Positions 27,680 to 34,944 of a stretch of 34,944 nucleotides of DNA are shown piece by piece (position 1 is the first letter of the stretch; every line of letters starts with the position of its first letter). The notes beneath the pieces were generated by a model, which saw only the letters and a list, made by a program, of their open reading frames with translations, had not been told where the DNA came from and searched no databases. A program made the position numbers and the translations under genes. Source of the stretch: Gammaproteobacteria bacterium (GTDB lineage: Bacteria; Pseudomonadota; Gammaproteobacteria; Pseudomonadales; PIVM01); the NCBI GenBank assembly GCA_003353945.1, contig PIVM01000045.1, forward strand, positions 1 through 34,944. The letters run 5' to 3'.

Positions 27680-29383
27680 ATGGATAGTACAGACACAGAC
27701 AGTGATTTTGAACGCCTACAAAAATTGTTCAATGCTGTGCAGGCCATAACTAAGGTTGGTGGTTGGGAAGTGGATCTGTTGAATGACACTCTGTTCTGGA
27801 CAGAAGAGACTTACCGAATCCACGATACTACGCCAGAGGAATACACACCCTGCATGGCTAACGCCGGCGATTTTTATGCTCCAGAATGGGTTCCCGTGAT
27901 CACCCTCGCGTTTTCTAACGCCATCGAGAAAGGCACCGATTTCAATCATGAGCTTGAGCTGATCACAGCCAAGAGTCGCAGAATATGGGTGCAAATCTAT
28001 GGTACGGTGACAATGTCGCAGGGTAAAGTAATCAAGATCACCGGTGCATTCCAAGATATTACCGAGAGAAAGAAAGCTGAGCAGGAACTTTGGCGACAGG
28101 GCAATTTTGACTTTCTGACTGAGTTACCCAACCGCAAAATGTTCCGGTATTGTCTTGAGCAGGAAACAAAAAAAGCCCATCGCTCTGCTAAGAGGGTGGC
28201 GCTTCTATTCATTGATCTCGGCCACTTTAAGGAAATCAATGATACGGTTGGGCACGACGTGGGCGACACAGTGATAAAGGAGGCTGCACGGCGGTTGGCA
28301 AGCTGTGTACGTGAAACAGATACATTGGCGCGTTTGGGTGGGGATGAATTCACTGTCATTGTTGGTGAATTGGATGATTACACCCGCGCCGAAGGCATAG
28401 CGAACAATCTTTTACAGAAGCTTGCTGAACCTTTTCACATTGGGGATGAAGTTGCTTACTTAACGGCTAGCATTGGTATTACATTCTACCCGGATGATGC
28501 GACAGAGGTCGATGCGTTACTCAAGAATGCTGATCAGGCCATGTACGCGGCGAAAGAACAGGGTCGCAATAGGTTCCAATATTTTACCTCATCAATGCAG
28601 GAGGTCGCGGTTGCCCGTGGGATTATTGCTAATAATCTTCGCGGTGCTTTGAACAATAACGAATTCCGTCTCGTCTATCAGCCCATCGTGGAACTTGCAA
28701 GTGGCACCATCCATAAGGCGGAAGCACTTATACGTTGGTATCACCCAACGCGAGGTTTGATAAACCCAGTCGACTTTATCCATATTGCTGAGGAAAATGG
28801 CATGATTATCGATATCGGCGAATGGGTGTTTCAGCAAACAGCACAACAGGTGGCGCGATGGCGTGCTTTGTACTGCGCAGATTTTCAGATAAGCGTCAAT
28901 ACTTCTCCCGTCCAATATCACGACAGTGATGAAAGAATGGCTCAATGGTTTGATTACCTGCAGACACTCGGTTTGCCAGGAGATGCTATTGTTGCGGAAA
29001 TCACTGAAGGTGTGCTGATGGATACTCATAGTGAAATCACAAACAAGCTGCGCGCACTTCGCGATGTGGGCATTCAGATATCACTGGATGATTTTGGCAC
29101 GGGTTATTCATCCTTGTCCTACCTTAGAAAGTTCGACATTGATTACATTAAAATAGACCGATCTTTCGTACATAATTTACAGCATGAGTCCAGGGACATG
29201 GCGCTGTGTGATGCCATTATCGTAATGGCTCAAAAGCTTGGTTTAAAAGTAGTTGCCGAAGGTATTGAGACAGAAGAACATAGAAACCTGCTAACAGCCG
29301 CTGGCTGTGACTATGGGCAAGGCTATCTTTTCTCCAAGCCTGTACCGCCTGAAGACTTTGAGCGCTTGTTTGATGGGGGTTAA
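27680..29383 (+). CDS. Cytoplasmic PAS-GGDEF-EAL cyclic-di-GMP protein
   Basis: This 567-residue protein has no membrane segment. An N-terminal PAS fold (about 15-130, KVGGWEVDLLNDTLFWTEET and GAFQDITERKKAE) leads into GGDEF (about 140-300). The GGDEF domain has an intact motif RLGGDEFTVIV (220-224) and inhibitory site RETD five residues earlier. The metal-binding stretch is DLGHFKEIND, with Gly in place of the second Asp of the common DxD. The EAL domain has KAEALIRWYHP (EAL 348-350), EITEGVLM, DDFGTGYSSLSYLRK and KVVAEGIETEE, so it may both make and degrade c-di-GMP. ATG 27680 has GAGG 8 bases upstream. The neighbours are not obviously related; its input signal is unknown. Confidence 0.92.
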   Translation: MDSTDTDSDFERLQKLFNAVQAITKVGGWEVDLLNDTLFWTEETYRIHDTTPEEYTPCMANAGDFYAPEWVPVITLAFSNAIEKGTDFNHELELITAKSRRIWVQIYGTVTMSQGKVIKITGAFQDITERKKAEQELWRQGNFDFLTELPNRKMFRYCLEQETKKAHRSAKRVALLFIDLGHFKEINDTVGHDVGDTVIKEAARRLASCVRETDTLARLGGDEFTVIVGELDDYTRAEGIANNLLQKLAEPFHIGDEVAYLTASIGITFYPDDATEVDALLKNADQAMYAAKEQGRNRFQYFTSSMQEVAVARGIIANNLRGALNNNEFRLVYQPIVELASGTIHKAEALIRWYHPTRGLINPVDFIHIAEENGMIIDIGEWVFQQTAQQVARWRALYCADFQISVNTSPVQYHDSDERMAQWFDYLQTLGLPGDAIVAEITEGVLMDTHSEITNKLRALRDVGIQISLDDFGTGYSSLSYLRKFDIDYIKIDRSFVHNLQHESRDMALCDAIIVMAQKLGLKVVAEGIETEEHRNLLTAAGCDYGQGYLFSKPVPPEDFERLFDGG

Positions 29384-29586
29384 TCCGTGCCGACCACATA
29401 ATCAATGCATGTTTGCATGTGAAAGGCTATGGTGAAAAATTTAGGCGTTAATTAACTTTGATGGCCGTTATAGAGAAAAGAATACTACAAAAATGCAAAC
29501 GGATATGAGTGACCGCTTTTTTGTGTGCTGCAGGTGCTGCTGCCTAATGTAATTATTGATTATCCTATAGTATTTGGCTGCCATAC

Positions 29587-29610
29587 ACGTCAGGTCTGCC
29601 GAACTGACGT
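29587..29610. terminator. Inverted repeat between convergent genes
   Basis: ACGTCAG (29587-29593) pairs with CTGACGT (29604-29610). It lies in the 250-base gap between the GGDEF-EAL gene and the leftward metallopeptidase gene, a location suited to a bidirectional terminator. There is no T tract, so the call is weak. No gene was seen in the gap. Confidence 0.35.
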
Positions 29611-29633
29611 ACTACAGTGACCTGCACTGCAGC

Positions 29634-30347
29634 TCATATCTCCAATGCCCCAGCATTGGCCTTCAGCCATTCCTTACAATCCAAACAATCAGGCATAACC
29701 CGCTCCACTGCTTTCCAGAACTGGGGGGAGTGATCATGTCTTTTCAGGTGACAAAGCTCATGCACCACCACATAATCAACAATACGATTGGGCGCCATCA
29801 CAATCTTCCAGTTGAAATCGATGTAGCCTTTGGCAGAACAACTACCCCAACGTGATTTGAAGGATTTGATACCCATGCCATTAAGCTCTACACCCACAAC
29901 GGGTGCATAACGTTCTACCTTTAGCTGCAATTTCAGTTCCGCATGATGTTTGTACCAACGCACCAAAGCATTGCGAACCATGTGGGGCTGCTCCCTCCCA
30001 TTCGGGACGCTAACCACCAATCTTCCCTGTATTAACTTCACCGGAGCAAAGTGACCTCTGTTGACCTTTAATCTGTAATTGCGCCCAAGATAAGAGAATG
30101 AGCTGCCGGATACGTACTCTTTGGCATTAACTGGCAAAGCTTCACGATGCAGCAGAATCTTGTTGCTAATCCAGCTTTTCTTGTCTTTCAGTATTTGGTT
30201 GATGCGTTCGTTGGGCAGCGCAGCAGGCACCACAATCGATACAGCACCCTCTTCAACACGAACATCGGCTGATTTAATCCGTTGGGTACGAATGACTTCA
30301 GCAATGAAGCCATTGCCCTCAATGTATTCCGGTTGGCGCACCATCAT
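29634..30347 (-). CDS. YgjP/SprT-like M48-type metallopeptidase (DUF45)
   Basis: This 237-residue protein carries the zinc-peptidase signature in VVHELCHLKRHDHSPQFWKA (HExxH with a third ligand His near DHSPQFW). WGSCSAKGYIDFNWKIVMAP precedes it, as in the YgjP family. An N-terminal beta-rich part (EVIRTQRIKSADVRVEEGAVSIVVP) matches. Genes of this family often follow hsdR in type I restriction loci. Here its start overlaps the end of the hsdR fragment by 4 bases (ATGA). Its substrate is unknown. Unlike the hsd genes upstream, this frame is intact. Confidence 0.88.
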   Translation of the reverse strand: MMVRQPEYIEGNGFIAEVIRTQRIKSADVRVEEGAVSIVVPAALPNERINQILKDKKSWISNKILLHREALPVNAKEYVSGSSFSYLGRNYRLKVNRGHFAPVKLIQGRLVVSVPNGREQPHMVRNALVRWYKHHAELKLQLKVERYAPVVGVELNGMGIKSFKSRWGSCSAKGYIDFNWKIVMAPNRIVDYVVVHELCHLKRHDHSPQFWKAVERVMPDCLDCKEWLKANAGALEI

Positions 30348-31225
30348 TTGAACTTCACCTGAGCTAGCTCCATGAATCGATCCTGCACCACTTTCACGAT
30401 TTCCTTATCATAAAATGTACACTCGTGGATGGCATGTTTGATTTCTTTTTTCATACCCTTTACTTCATCGTGTTTGTGAAAGAAATCCACAATCAGAGTT
30501 GCTCTGTCAAACATGGCCACCAGAGTCTGGGTAGTCGTTTTGATCTCATTATGAATAGCATCATCCATTACATCCTCACCCTTCGATTGAGTGACTTCAG
30601 CCATCAGGATGTTATAAAAAGCAAATTCAGTTTCTGATAAGCCTAAATTATCTGCAGCTTGCCGGTGTTCCTCTTCGATGTTATCCACCAGCTCAAGAAG
30701 CAGTTCCAGCTGCTGCTCCCACTTTCCATGGTTTTTCTCAATAATGTCGCGCAAGCGTAAACTTAGTGACCTGTAGTATTCAGGATCTTCATCCAGTTTG
30801 ACGGTGATGTGGTGCTTGATGGCTGATTCAATTTCAGAGGCTCGCGATTCCGGTGATTTTGCAGCATCAATGGATTCTTTGAAGTTGGCTGCCAGCAAAT
30901 CCACAGGTGGAATTTTGGGATCGACACCGGTACTGAGAATATGCTCGTCCACCAGCTGGCGAACCTTTTCACCGGCATCAGAGATATCCAAACCCTCATC
31001 ACGGTATCGATTGCGGGCAGCATGGTGAACCTTACCCAGCAGTTTCAAATCAGCGATAAAAGGCTTAGCTGCAACATCAGGTAGTATCACATCCATTTGC
31101 TTGGCAAAAAGCTTGAATGCAATGTCAAATTGGGATCGAACCTCTTCTTCCTTCAATGCCAGCACATAATCATCCACCTCTGTGCCTTTCACATCCTTAA
31201 AAAAGCCATGGCTCGGGTATGGCAT
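30344..31225 (-). pseudogene. hsdR: hsdR, C-terminal fragment after a frame break
   Basis: This 293-codon frame corresponds to the C-terminal helical domain of a type I restriction subunit, from FFKDVKGTEVDDYVLALKEE to the stop. It continues the homology of the 31189-32673 frame but in the -1 frame, so the gene is interrupted near 31198-31204. It has its own ATG at 31225 (PYPSHGFFKDV), which could allow separate translation, but the first residues have no family match. The C-terminal domain in intact HsdR contacts the methyltransferase subunits, whose genes are largely missing here. The sequence itself is otherwise well preserved, arguing for a recent break. Confidence 0.85.
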
Positions 31226-32673
31226 GCTTTCAGTTTCGGTATTTCATCTTTTAAGGTGTGGTAGCTGCCTTCCACATCGTCACTGGTAAATAAATCAAGG
31301 GCTTCATTTAACAGGCCTGACAGGCCATAGTAATCCACCACAAAGCCACAGGCTTTGCCTTTGTAGGTACGGTTCACCCGAGCAATGGCTTGCATTAAGG
31401 TGTGATCCTGCAACTTGCGATCGATATACATCACTTGTGCGATGGGCGCATCGAAGCCTATCAACAACATGTCTTTGACAATCAAGAAGGCGGTGGAATT
31501 TTCATTCAGTGACTTGGGAAAATCCTGTATGACCTTTTTCTGATGAACACTGTCCTCGTATTGGGCAATGTATTGTTCATCATTGTGATCCCCAGAAATA
31601 ATCACTTCTGATGGGGGGGCTTCCAGTTCATCCAAGGTCTTCTTGAAAATAGTGGCGGCATGGCGACTGCCCACTACAATCATGGCCTTAAAGCCATTGG
31701 GCTGAATGTGTTCACGGTAATGCTTCAATAAATCAATGCAGACCCAACGGATTCGGGCAGGCGCTTCACGCACAGCCTTTTCAACACCGTACTTTTTCTT
31801 GATCTCACGCTTTTCTTCATCTGAATAGTCAGCAAAGTATTCTTCAAACAGTTTGTCCAACGATTCACCGGCAACTTCAGTTTGTACTTCTCTGCCCTCA
31901 TAAAGAATACGAACAGTGGCACCGTCATCCACGGCTTCATTGATTTTGTACTTATCAATATAGCCACCGAAAGCTTGATCCATCTTTTGGGATTTCAACA
32001 AAGGCGTGCCAGTAAAACCAATCCTGGGGGCTTTCTCCAGAGCAGCATTGATGGTGGCTGCCAAATTACCAAACTGGGTACGGTGGGCTTCATCTGCTAG
32101 CACAATCATCTTCTCACCCAGATTCAGCGCAGTAAAACCACCTTCTTTTTCAGCATCCTGAAACTTTTGGATGGTGGTGGTGACCAGATCAGAGCTGTCT
32201 TTGTTGAGCAAAGCTTTCAGTTCAGAGACTGAATTGGCGTTGTAGGCGGTTTCACCCTGGGCATCACGGAAGGTAGTGGACAGCTGTTCATCCAGCTGGG
32301 TGCTATCGGTAACAAAAACCAGCTTGTATTGTTTGAGTTCCGAGTCATGGCGTATCTTCATGGCCAGCATCACCATGGTCAGTGACTTGCCTGAGCCTTG
32401 GGTATGCCAGATCACCCCAGATTTTTCTTTTTTGTCCTTGCCAGTTTTCAGTCGCCCAATCACTTTGTTGACGGCACGAAATTGCTGATAACGCGCCACC
32501 TTTTTGATCAGTCTGCCATCGACTGGTTCAAACAGGATGAAGTTTTGAAGGATGTCTAGAAAGTTATCCTTACTGAACAAGCCTGCCAGCAAACGTTGTT
32601 GAGCTGTTACATCTGTAATGCCTGCTATAGCCTTCGCATCAGCCAGTGCTTCAAGTCTTTCAGTGTGTCCCAA
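31189..32673 (-). pseudogene. hsdR: hsdR, motor domains only (N-terminal nuclease lost, frame-broken)
   Basis: This frame holds the superfamily 2 translocase part of a type I restriction enzyme: WHTQGSGKSLTMVMLA (Walker A), VLADEAHRTQFG (DEAH), IGFTGTPLL (motif III) and MQAIARVNRTYKGKACGFVV (motif VI). The N-terminal nuclease domain (PD-ExK) that should precede FLDILQNFILFE is absent. Instead the frame runs into the hsdM fragment at about 32650, out of frame. It ends at KLKACHTRAMAFLRM, where related proteins read AFFKDVKG, so a -1 shift would be needed to continue. A TTG at 32673 is only the end of the open frame, not a true start. Without nuclease it cannot cut DNA as a normal HsdR. Confidence 0.9.
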
Positions 32674-32939
32674 CGAGCAAGCTCTGGGATAAAGAAAGTT
32701 TTATCATATTCATCTTCATCCTCTGCCAATTCTTCAGCCTTGGCTTGCGATTTCCTTTTGGAGCGATAGTGCTGGATGACCTGTTCACGTGACTCATCGA
32801 AGGCATCAGATAGACGCTTTAAAAACATCATGCCAAAGATGTAATCCTTGAATTCAGAGGCATCCATATTGCCACGCAATATGTCAGCGGTTTCCCATAG
32901 AAAAGATTCCAGTTGTTGCAGGGTTAAGGTTTCACTCAT
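32625..32939 (-). pseudogene. hsdM: hsdM, N-terminal fragment
   Basis: The 104-codon frame starts like a type I methyltransferase subunit ([65 protein letters not shown]). It then diverges to WLMRRL and stops. The SAM-binding (DPACGSG-like) and NPPF catalytic regions are missing. The start at ATG 32939 with GGA about 8 bases upstream looks like the original. The last codons overlap the hsdR frame, marking a deletion junction around 32645-32660. No hsdS sequence is left. A short peptide may still be made. Confidence 0.88.
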
Positions 32940-33257
32940 TTAGTCAATTCCATCAGGGATGTTAATTCATTCATTGTTGTTATTAATTTGAGTTGAACAA
33001 TAATTCAGCATCAGACTCAGCCGTCGCAGCTAAGTTATTAACACCAGTGCGTAAGGTTGAATTTTGTAATTGCTGAAATCCAGTGTTCGTTCTTAAAAAC
33101 AATGCTTTATAAAACCAGCAGTTTAGGGGGAAGCGGGTGTTGGGGCAATGCAAAACGCATGAATGACTAATATGCAATCACTTAATGGCAATAGCAATGG
33201 TTCTTGCTTCGGTAGCCACGTAGAATGGGGGCAAATCTGTATATGCTGGACGATATA
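32940..33257. other. Intergenic region upstream of the hsd remnant
   Basis: About 318 bases between the divergent hsdM fragment and a small membrane protein gene. A 64-codon leftward frame here has no recognisable features and no ribosome site. I found no attachment site, tRNA or integron recombination site that I could defend. Confidence 0.55.
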
Positions 33258-33497
33258 ATGAGTAACTCAGAGTTAAACCGTACCATCTGGATAGTGCTAT
33301 TTGTGCTTGCTGTTGTGATAGTTAGCTGGTTAGAGTGGACAGATAGCAGTTCCAATACCATGGGCTGGTTTTTAGCAACCGGGTTATTGTCTGCAGTTTG
33401 CAGTATCGGTTACAGCATTTGCGATGCATTAGTTCAACAAAAAGATCCCGAATTAGAGGGAATTCAGTCAAAAATTAAAGAGGGTGGTGACAAATGA
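33258..33497 (+). CDS. Small two-helix membrane protein, unknown function
   Basis: An 79-residue product (MSNSELNRTIWIVLFVLAVV...) with two membrane helices, about residues 10-26 and 34-52, and a short cytoplasmic charged tail ending EGIQSKIKEGGDK. ATG 33258 has GGA about 9 bases upstream. ATG 33243 is a less likely alternative. The 3' end overlaps a following small frame, suggesting an operon of small genes ending with the glutaredoxin. I recognise no family. Confidence 0.6.
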   Translation: MSNSELNRTIWIVLFVLAVVIVSWLEWTDSSSNTMGWFLATGLLSAVCSIGYSICDALVQQKDPELEGIQSKIKEGGDK

Positions 33498-33699
33498 AAA
33501 TCAACATACAGAAGACTGGAAGTTAAATAACGACAGTCTTCTTCAGCCGGAAATAAGTTGTACAGAAATAAGCGGCTCTGGATATGCTGGTATACTTGAT
33601 CTTTCACCTACACCTTGGCATCAGGCTCCTAGCCATATCAGCAAGCTGGGGGATGACCAAAAGGGCAATTACCAGAACCGTGCTAGAATTATTCCATGA
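33484..33699 (+). CDS. Small hypothetical ORF between membrane protein and glutaredoxin
   Basis: A 71-codon frame starting with GTG (33484 or 33487) that overlaps the end of the preceding gene by 11-14 bases, with AGAGGG just before it. The next gene starts 15 bases after its stop. The overlap and spacing fit an operon, but the product (VTNENQHTEDWKLNNDS...) has no recognisable domain, and the frame may be chance. Confidence 0.3.
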   Translation: MVTNENQHTEDWKLNNDSLLQPEISCTEISGSGYAGILDLSPTPWHQAPSHISKLGDDQKGNYQNRARIIP

Positions 33700-33713
33700 C
33701 CCCAAGGTAGTTA

Positions 33714-34058
33714 TTGCCCACGATGAAACACTGGCTCCCCATCATTTTCATATCTATTGTCTTAATCTACTGGCAAGACATTGCCCTTAAGATAGGTCCG
33801 TCACCTGAGGTGCCCACACAGCATAACGACAAGATAGTCATGTACTCAACCTCCTGGTGTGGCTACTGCAAGAAGATGCGAAAACTGTTCAACGACAACA
33901 ATATCTCCTTCTTGGAATACGATATTGAAACATCCAGAGAGGGTAGAGTGCAGTACGACAAACTGAGAGGGAGGGGAATACCATTGCTGTTGATAAAGGG
34001 TAAGATTATACGTGGTTACAACCCAAGGGAAGTGATGGCCGTGCTTAAGGGTGTGTAG
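33714..34058 (+). CDS. Membrane-anchored glutaredoxin-like protein
   Basis: A 114-residue protein with an N-terminal membrane anchor (HWLPIIFISIVLIYW, about residues 6-20) and a glutaredoxin domain. Motif IVMYSTSWCGYCKKMRKLF contains the redox pair CGYC (about residues 49-52). RGRGIPLLLIKGKIIRGYNP holds the cis-Pro (IP) loop and substrate region. The protein probably reduces disulfides at the membrane, with the active domain on the periplasmic or cytoplasmic face depending on anchor orientation, which I cannot fix. TTG 33714 has AAGG 6 bases upstream. ATG 33723 would place the same site 15 bases away, so the start is uncertain. Confidence 0.82.
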   Translation: MPTMKHWLPIIFISIVLIYWQDIALKIGPSPEVPTQHNDKIVMYSTSWCGYCKKMRKLFNDNNISFLEYDIETSREGRVQYDKLRGRGIPLLLIKGKIIRGYNPREVMAVLKGV

Positions 34059-34076
34059 CACCACGAAAACCTCCCT

Positions 34077-34108
34077 TAGAATAGAGGCATCCACATTTGG
34101 ATGTTCTA
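34077..34108. terminator. Interrupted hairpin after the glutaredoxin gene
   Basis: CATCCA-CATT-TGGATG (34088-34103) forms the core, and TAGAA/TTCTA (34077-34081, 34104-34108) extends it across a six-base bulge. It lies 18-50 bases after the stop, but no T run follows, so it is a weak terminator candidate. Confidence 0.4.
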
Positions 34109-34198
34109 GAGCATAAACTGATGCTTTGTTGAAAATTGTAAGGTTTCGTACTCAAAAAGTTCGATTATTCTCAATTATCCCTATAGTAAAATTGCCTC

Positions 34199-34684
34199 AT
34201 GCAGCAAAAAATTATCGGTTTCCATCAAGACGAAGAACAGCACTGGGTGGCAGAACTTTGCTGCGGCCACTGCCAGCATGTAAGGCACGACCCTCCTTGG
34301 CAAAACCGCCCATGGGTGACGACAGTCGAAGGTCGCAGTGAAAAGCTTGCGACATCACTGGAATGCAAAATGTGCGATATGCCAAAACTGCCGCCCAAAG
34401 AGCAGCTCAAGCCGCTCAACACCTCAGTAAAAATCACCCAAAACTCCCTTCCCGAGGAATTGTTAACTAAGGACGCACTGCCTGACAATATCTGGTCTGA
34501 AATTTCGATTATCTCAGGCCAGATACAACTGCTTTGCAGCAGCCAATCCGACAGCAGCCAAACACTGGGATTTCTACTCAACAACGAGTTTAGCGGCATA
34601 GTAGCCCCCAAAAGAGCCTTCTGCCTAAAACCCTGTGGACCGGTCGAATTTAGAATCACCCTCTACGAAGCAATAAGCGAGTAG
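34199..34684 (+). CDS. DUF3565-DUF1971 fusion protein
   Basis: A 161-residue protein combining two small domains. Residues about 1-65 match DUF3565: IIGFHQDEEQHWVAELCCGH, then HVRHDPPWQNRPWVTT and SLECKMC, with Cys and His placed for zinc binding. Residues about 75-160 resemble DUF1971 (TehB N-terminal or cupin-like): SLPEELLTKDALPDNIWSEI, then SGQIQLLC, GFLLNNEFSGIVAPKRAFCL and a terminal VEFRITLYE. DUF1971 proteins are linked to tellurite resistance in annotation only; no activity is shown. ATG 34199 is the only plausible start. No co-oriented neighbour is close enough to imply an operon. Confidence 0.8.
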   Translation: MQQKIIGFHQDEEQHWVAELCCGHCQHVRHDPPWQNRPWVTTVEGRSEKLATSLECKMCDMPKLPPKEQLKPLNTSVKITQNSLPEELLTKDALPDNIWSEISIISGQIQLLCSSQSDSSQTLGFLLNNEFSGIVAPKRAFCLKPCGPVEFRITLYEAISE

Positions 34685-34810
34685 GGTTTGCCATTTTCAG
34701 TATCGGTTAGATGACTGACTTTTGAGCTTTGTTCGATAGCGTCCGCTAAACAGTCTATCTTACACCGAGTGCAATAAACCACGACCGGCAATGGGTGACG
34801 AACGGCCTGA

Positions 34811-34828
34811 TACCGTACCAATACGGTA
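34811..34828. repeat. Short perfect inverted repeat
   Basis: TACCGTA-CCAA-TACGGTA is a 7-bp stem with a 4-base loop in the noncoding stretch near the right end. It may belong to the 3' region of the possible leftward gene at the edge. No T tract follows. Confidence 0.5.
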
Positions 34829-34880
34829 ACTTCTCAATAATCCGGGGCAATACAGTGCAAGCATAGCTTAAGCAAAAGCC

Positions 34881-34944
34881 CTATCCAGCTGCCGCACTTC
34901 TGCGAACCAGCTCCGGCAAGGGCAAAATGTCTCCCGTCCCAGAT
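34881..34944 (-). CDS. Possible C-terminus of a leftward gene entering from the right edge
   Basis: Reading leftward from the window end, one frame gives SGTGDILPLPELVRRSAAAG then TAG at 34881-34883. The composition looks like a real protein C-terminus, but with about 20 codons no family can be named and chance is not excluded. Confidence 0.3.
   Translation of the reverse strand, partial: SGTGDILPLPELVRRSAAAG

Noticed and set aside
32983-33177. 64-codon leftward frame upstream of the hsdM fragment
   Set aside because: Cys-rich, low-complexity composition unlike neighbours, no ribosome site and no family match.
32940-33257. Integron or attachment site near the hsd remnant
   Set aside because: No core site pair or tRNA 3' end repeat could be seen; the remnant fits an internal deletion, not a fresh insertion.
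1-34944. CRISPR array, tRNA or rRNA genes
   Set aside because: No regularly spaced repeats and no cloverleaf or rRNA-like sequence were recognised; the repeats present are REPs or two-copy tandems.

Overview
The window reads as chromosomal DNA of a free-living gammaproteobacterium. The evidence is the adjacent fabA-fabB pair, a YbiT-type ABC-F ATPase, YfiR/YfiN-like signalling, a REP-associated transposase with its REPs, and moderate GC. An aquatic or marine lineage such as Cellvibrionales or Oceanospirillales is a guess; no rRNA or other marker fixes it.

Region 1 (1-12.6 kb) is an exopolysaccharide locus. A leftward operon encodes a membrane sugar transferase, a Wza-like export lipoprotein and a Wzz-like chain-length protein that runs off the left edge. 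Divergent from it, a rightward operon encodes a nucleotide-sugar dehydrogenase, a UDP-glucuronate epimerase-like enzyme, Pgi and a beta-barrel outer-membrane protein. A second leftward operon (manC-galU-manB) supplies GDP-mannose and UDP-glucose. The protein set resembles exosortase A (XrtA)/PEP-CTERM-associated EPS loci, but no exosortase lies in the window. Between the operons sits a RAYT gene bracketed by inverted REP pairs, and further REP copies lie in nearby intergenic gaps.

Region 2 (12.6-20.3 kb) is mostly housekeeping: fabA-fabB for unsaturated fatty acids, then leftward moaB-moeA for molybdenum cofactor, a degenerate RmlD-like protein, ssb, a periplasmic solute-binding protein and a DUF1624/HGSNAT-type membrane protein.

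Region 3 (20.3-29.4 kb) combines c-di-GMP signalling with ribosome-linked genes. A YfiR homologue overlaps a sensor carrying HAMP, PAS, GGDEF and EAL domains. An orphan MazE-like ORF, a RIO1-type kinase, ybiT and a second PAS-GGDEF-EAL protein follow.

Region 4 (29.4-34.9 kb) is accessory. It holds a wrecked type I restriction-modification locus: an hsdM N-terminus is joined out of frame to the motor part of hsdR, which carries a second -1 frame break, followed by a YgjP-like metallopeptidase. Next come small genes: a two-helix membrane protein, an uncertain ORF, a membrane-anchored glutaredoxin and a DUF3565-DUF1971 fusion. A possible gene end lies at the right edge.

I saw no CRISPR array, tRNA, rRNA or prophage. 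The strongest leads are the REP/RAYT unit, the hsd deletion with an in-phase U UUU UUA heptamer at its frame break, and the YfiR-coupled dual GGDEF-EAL receptor.
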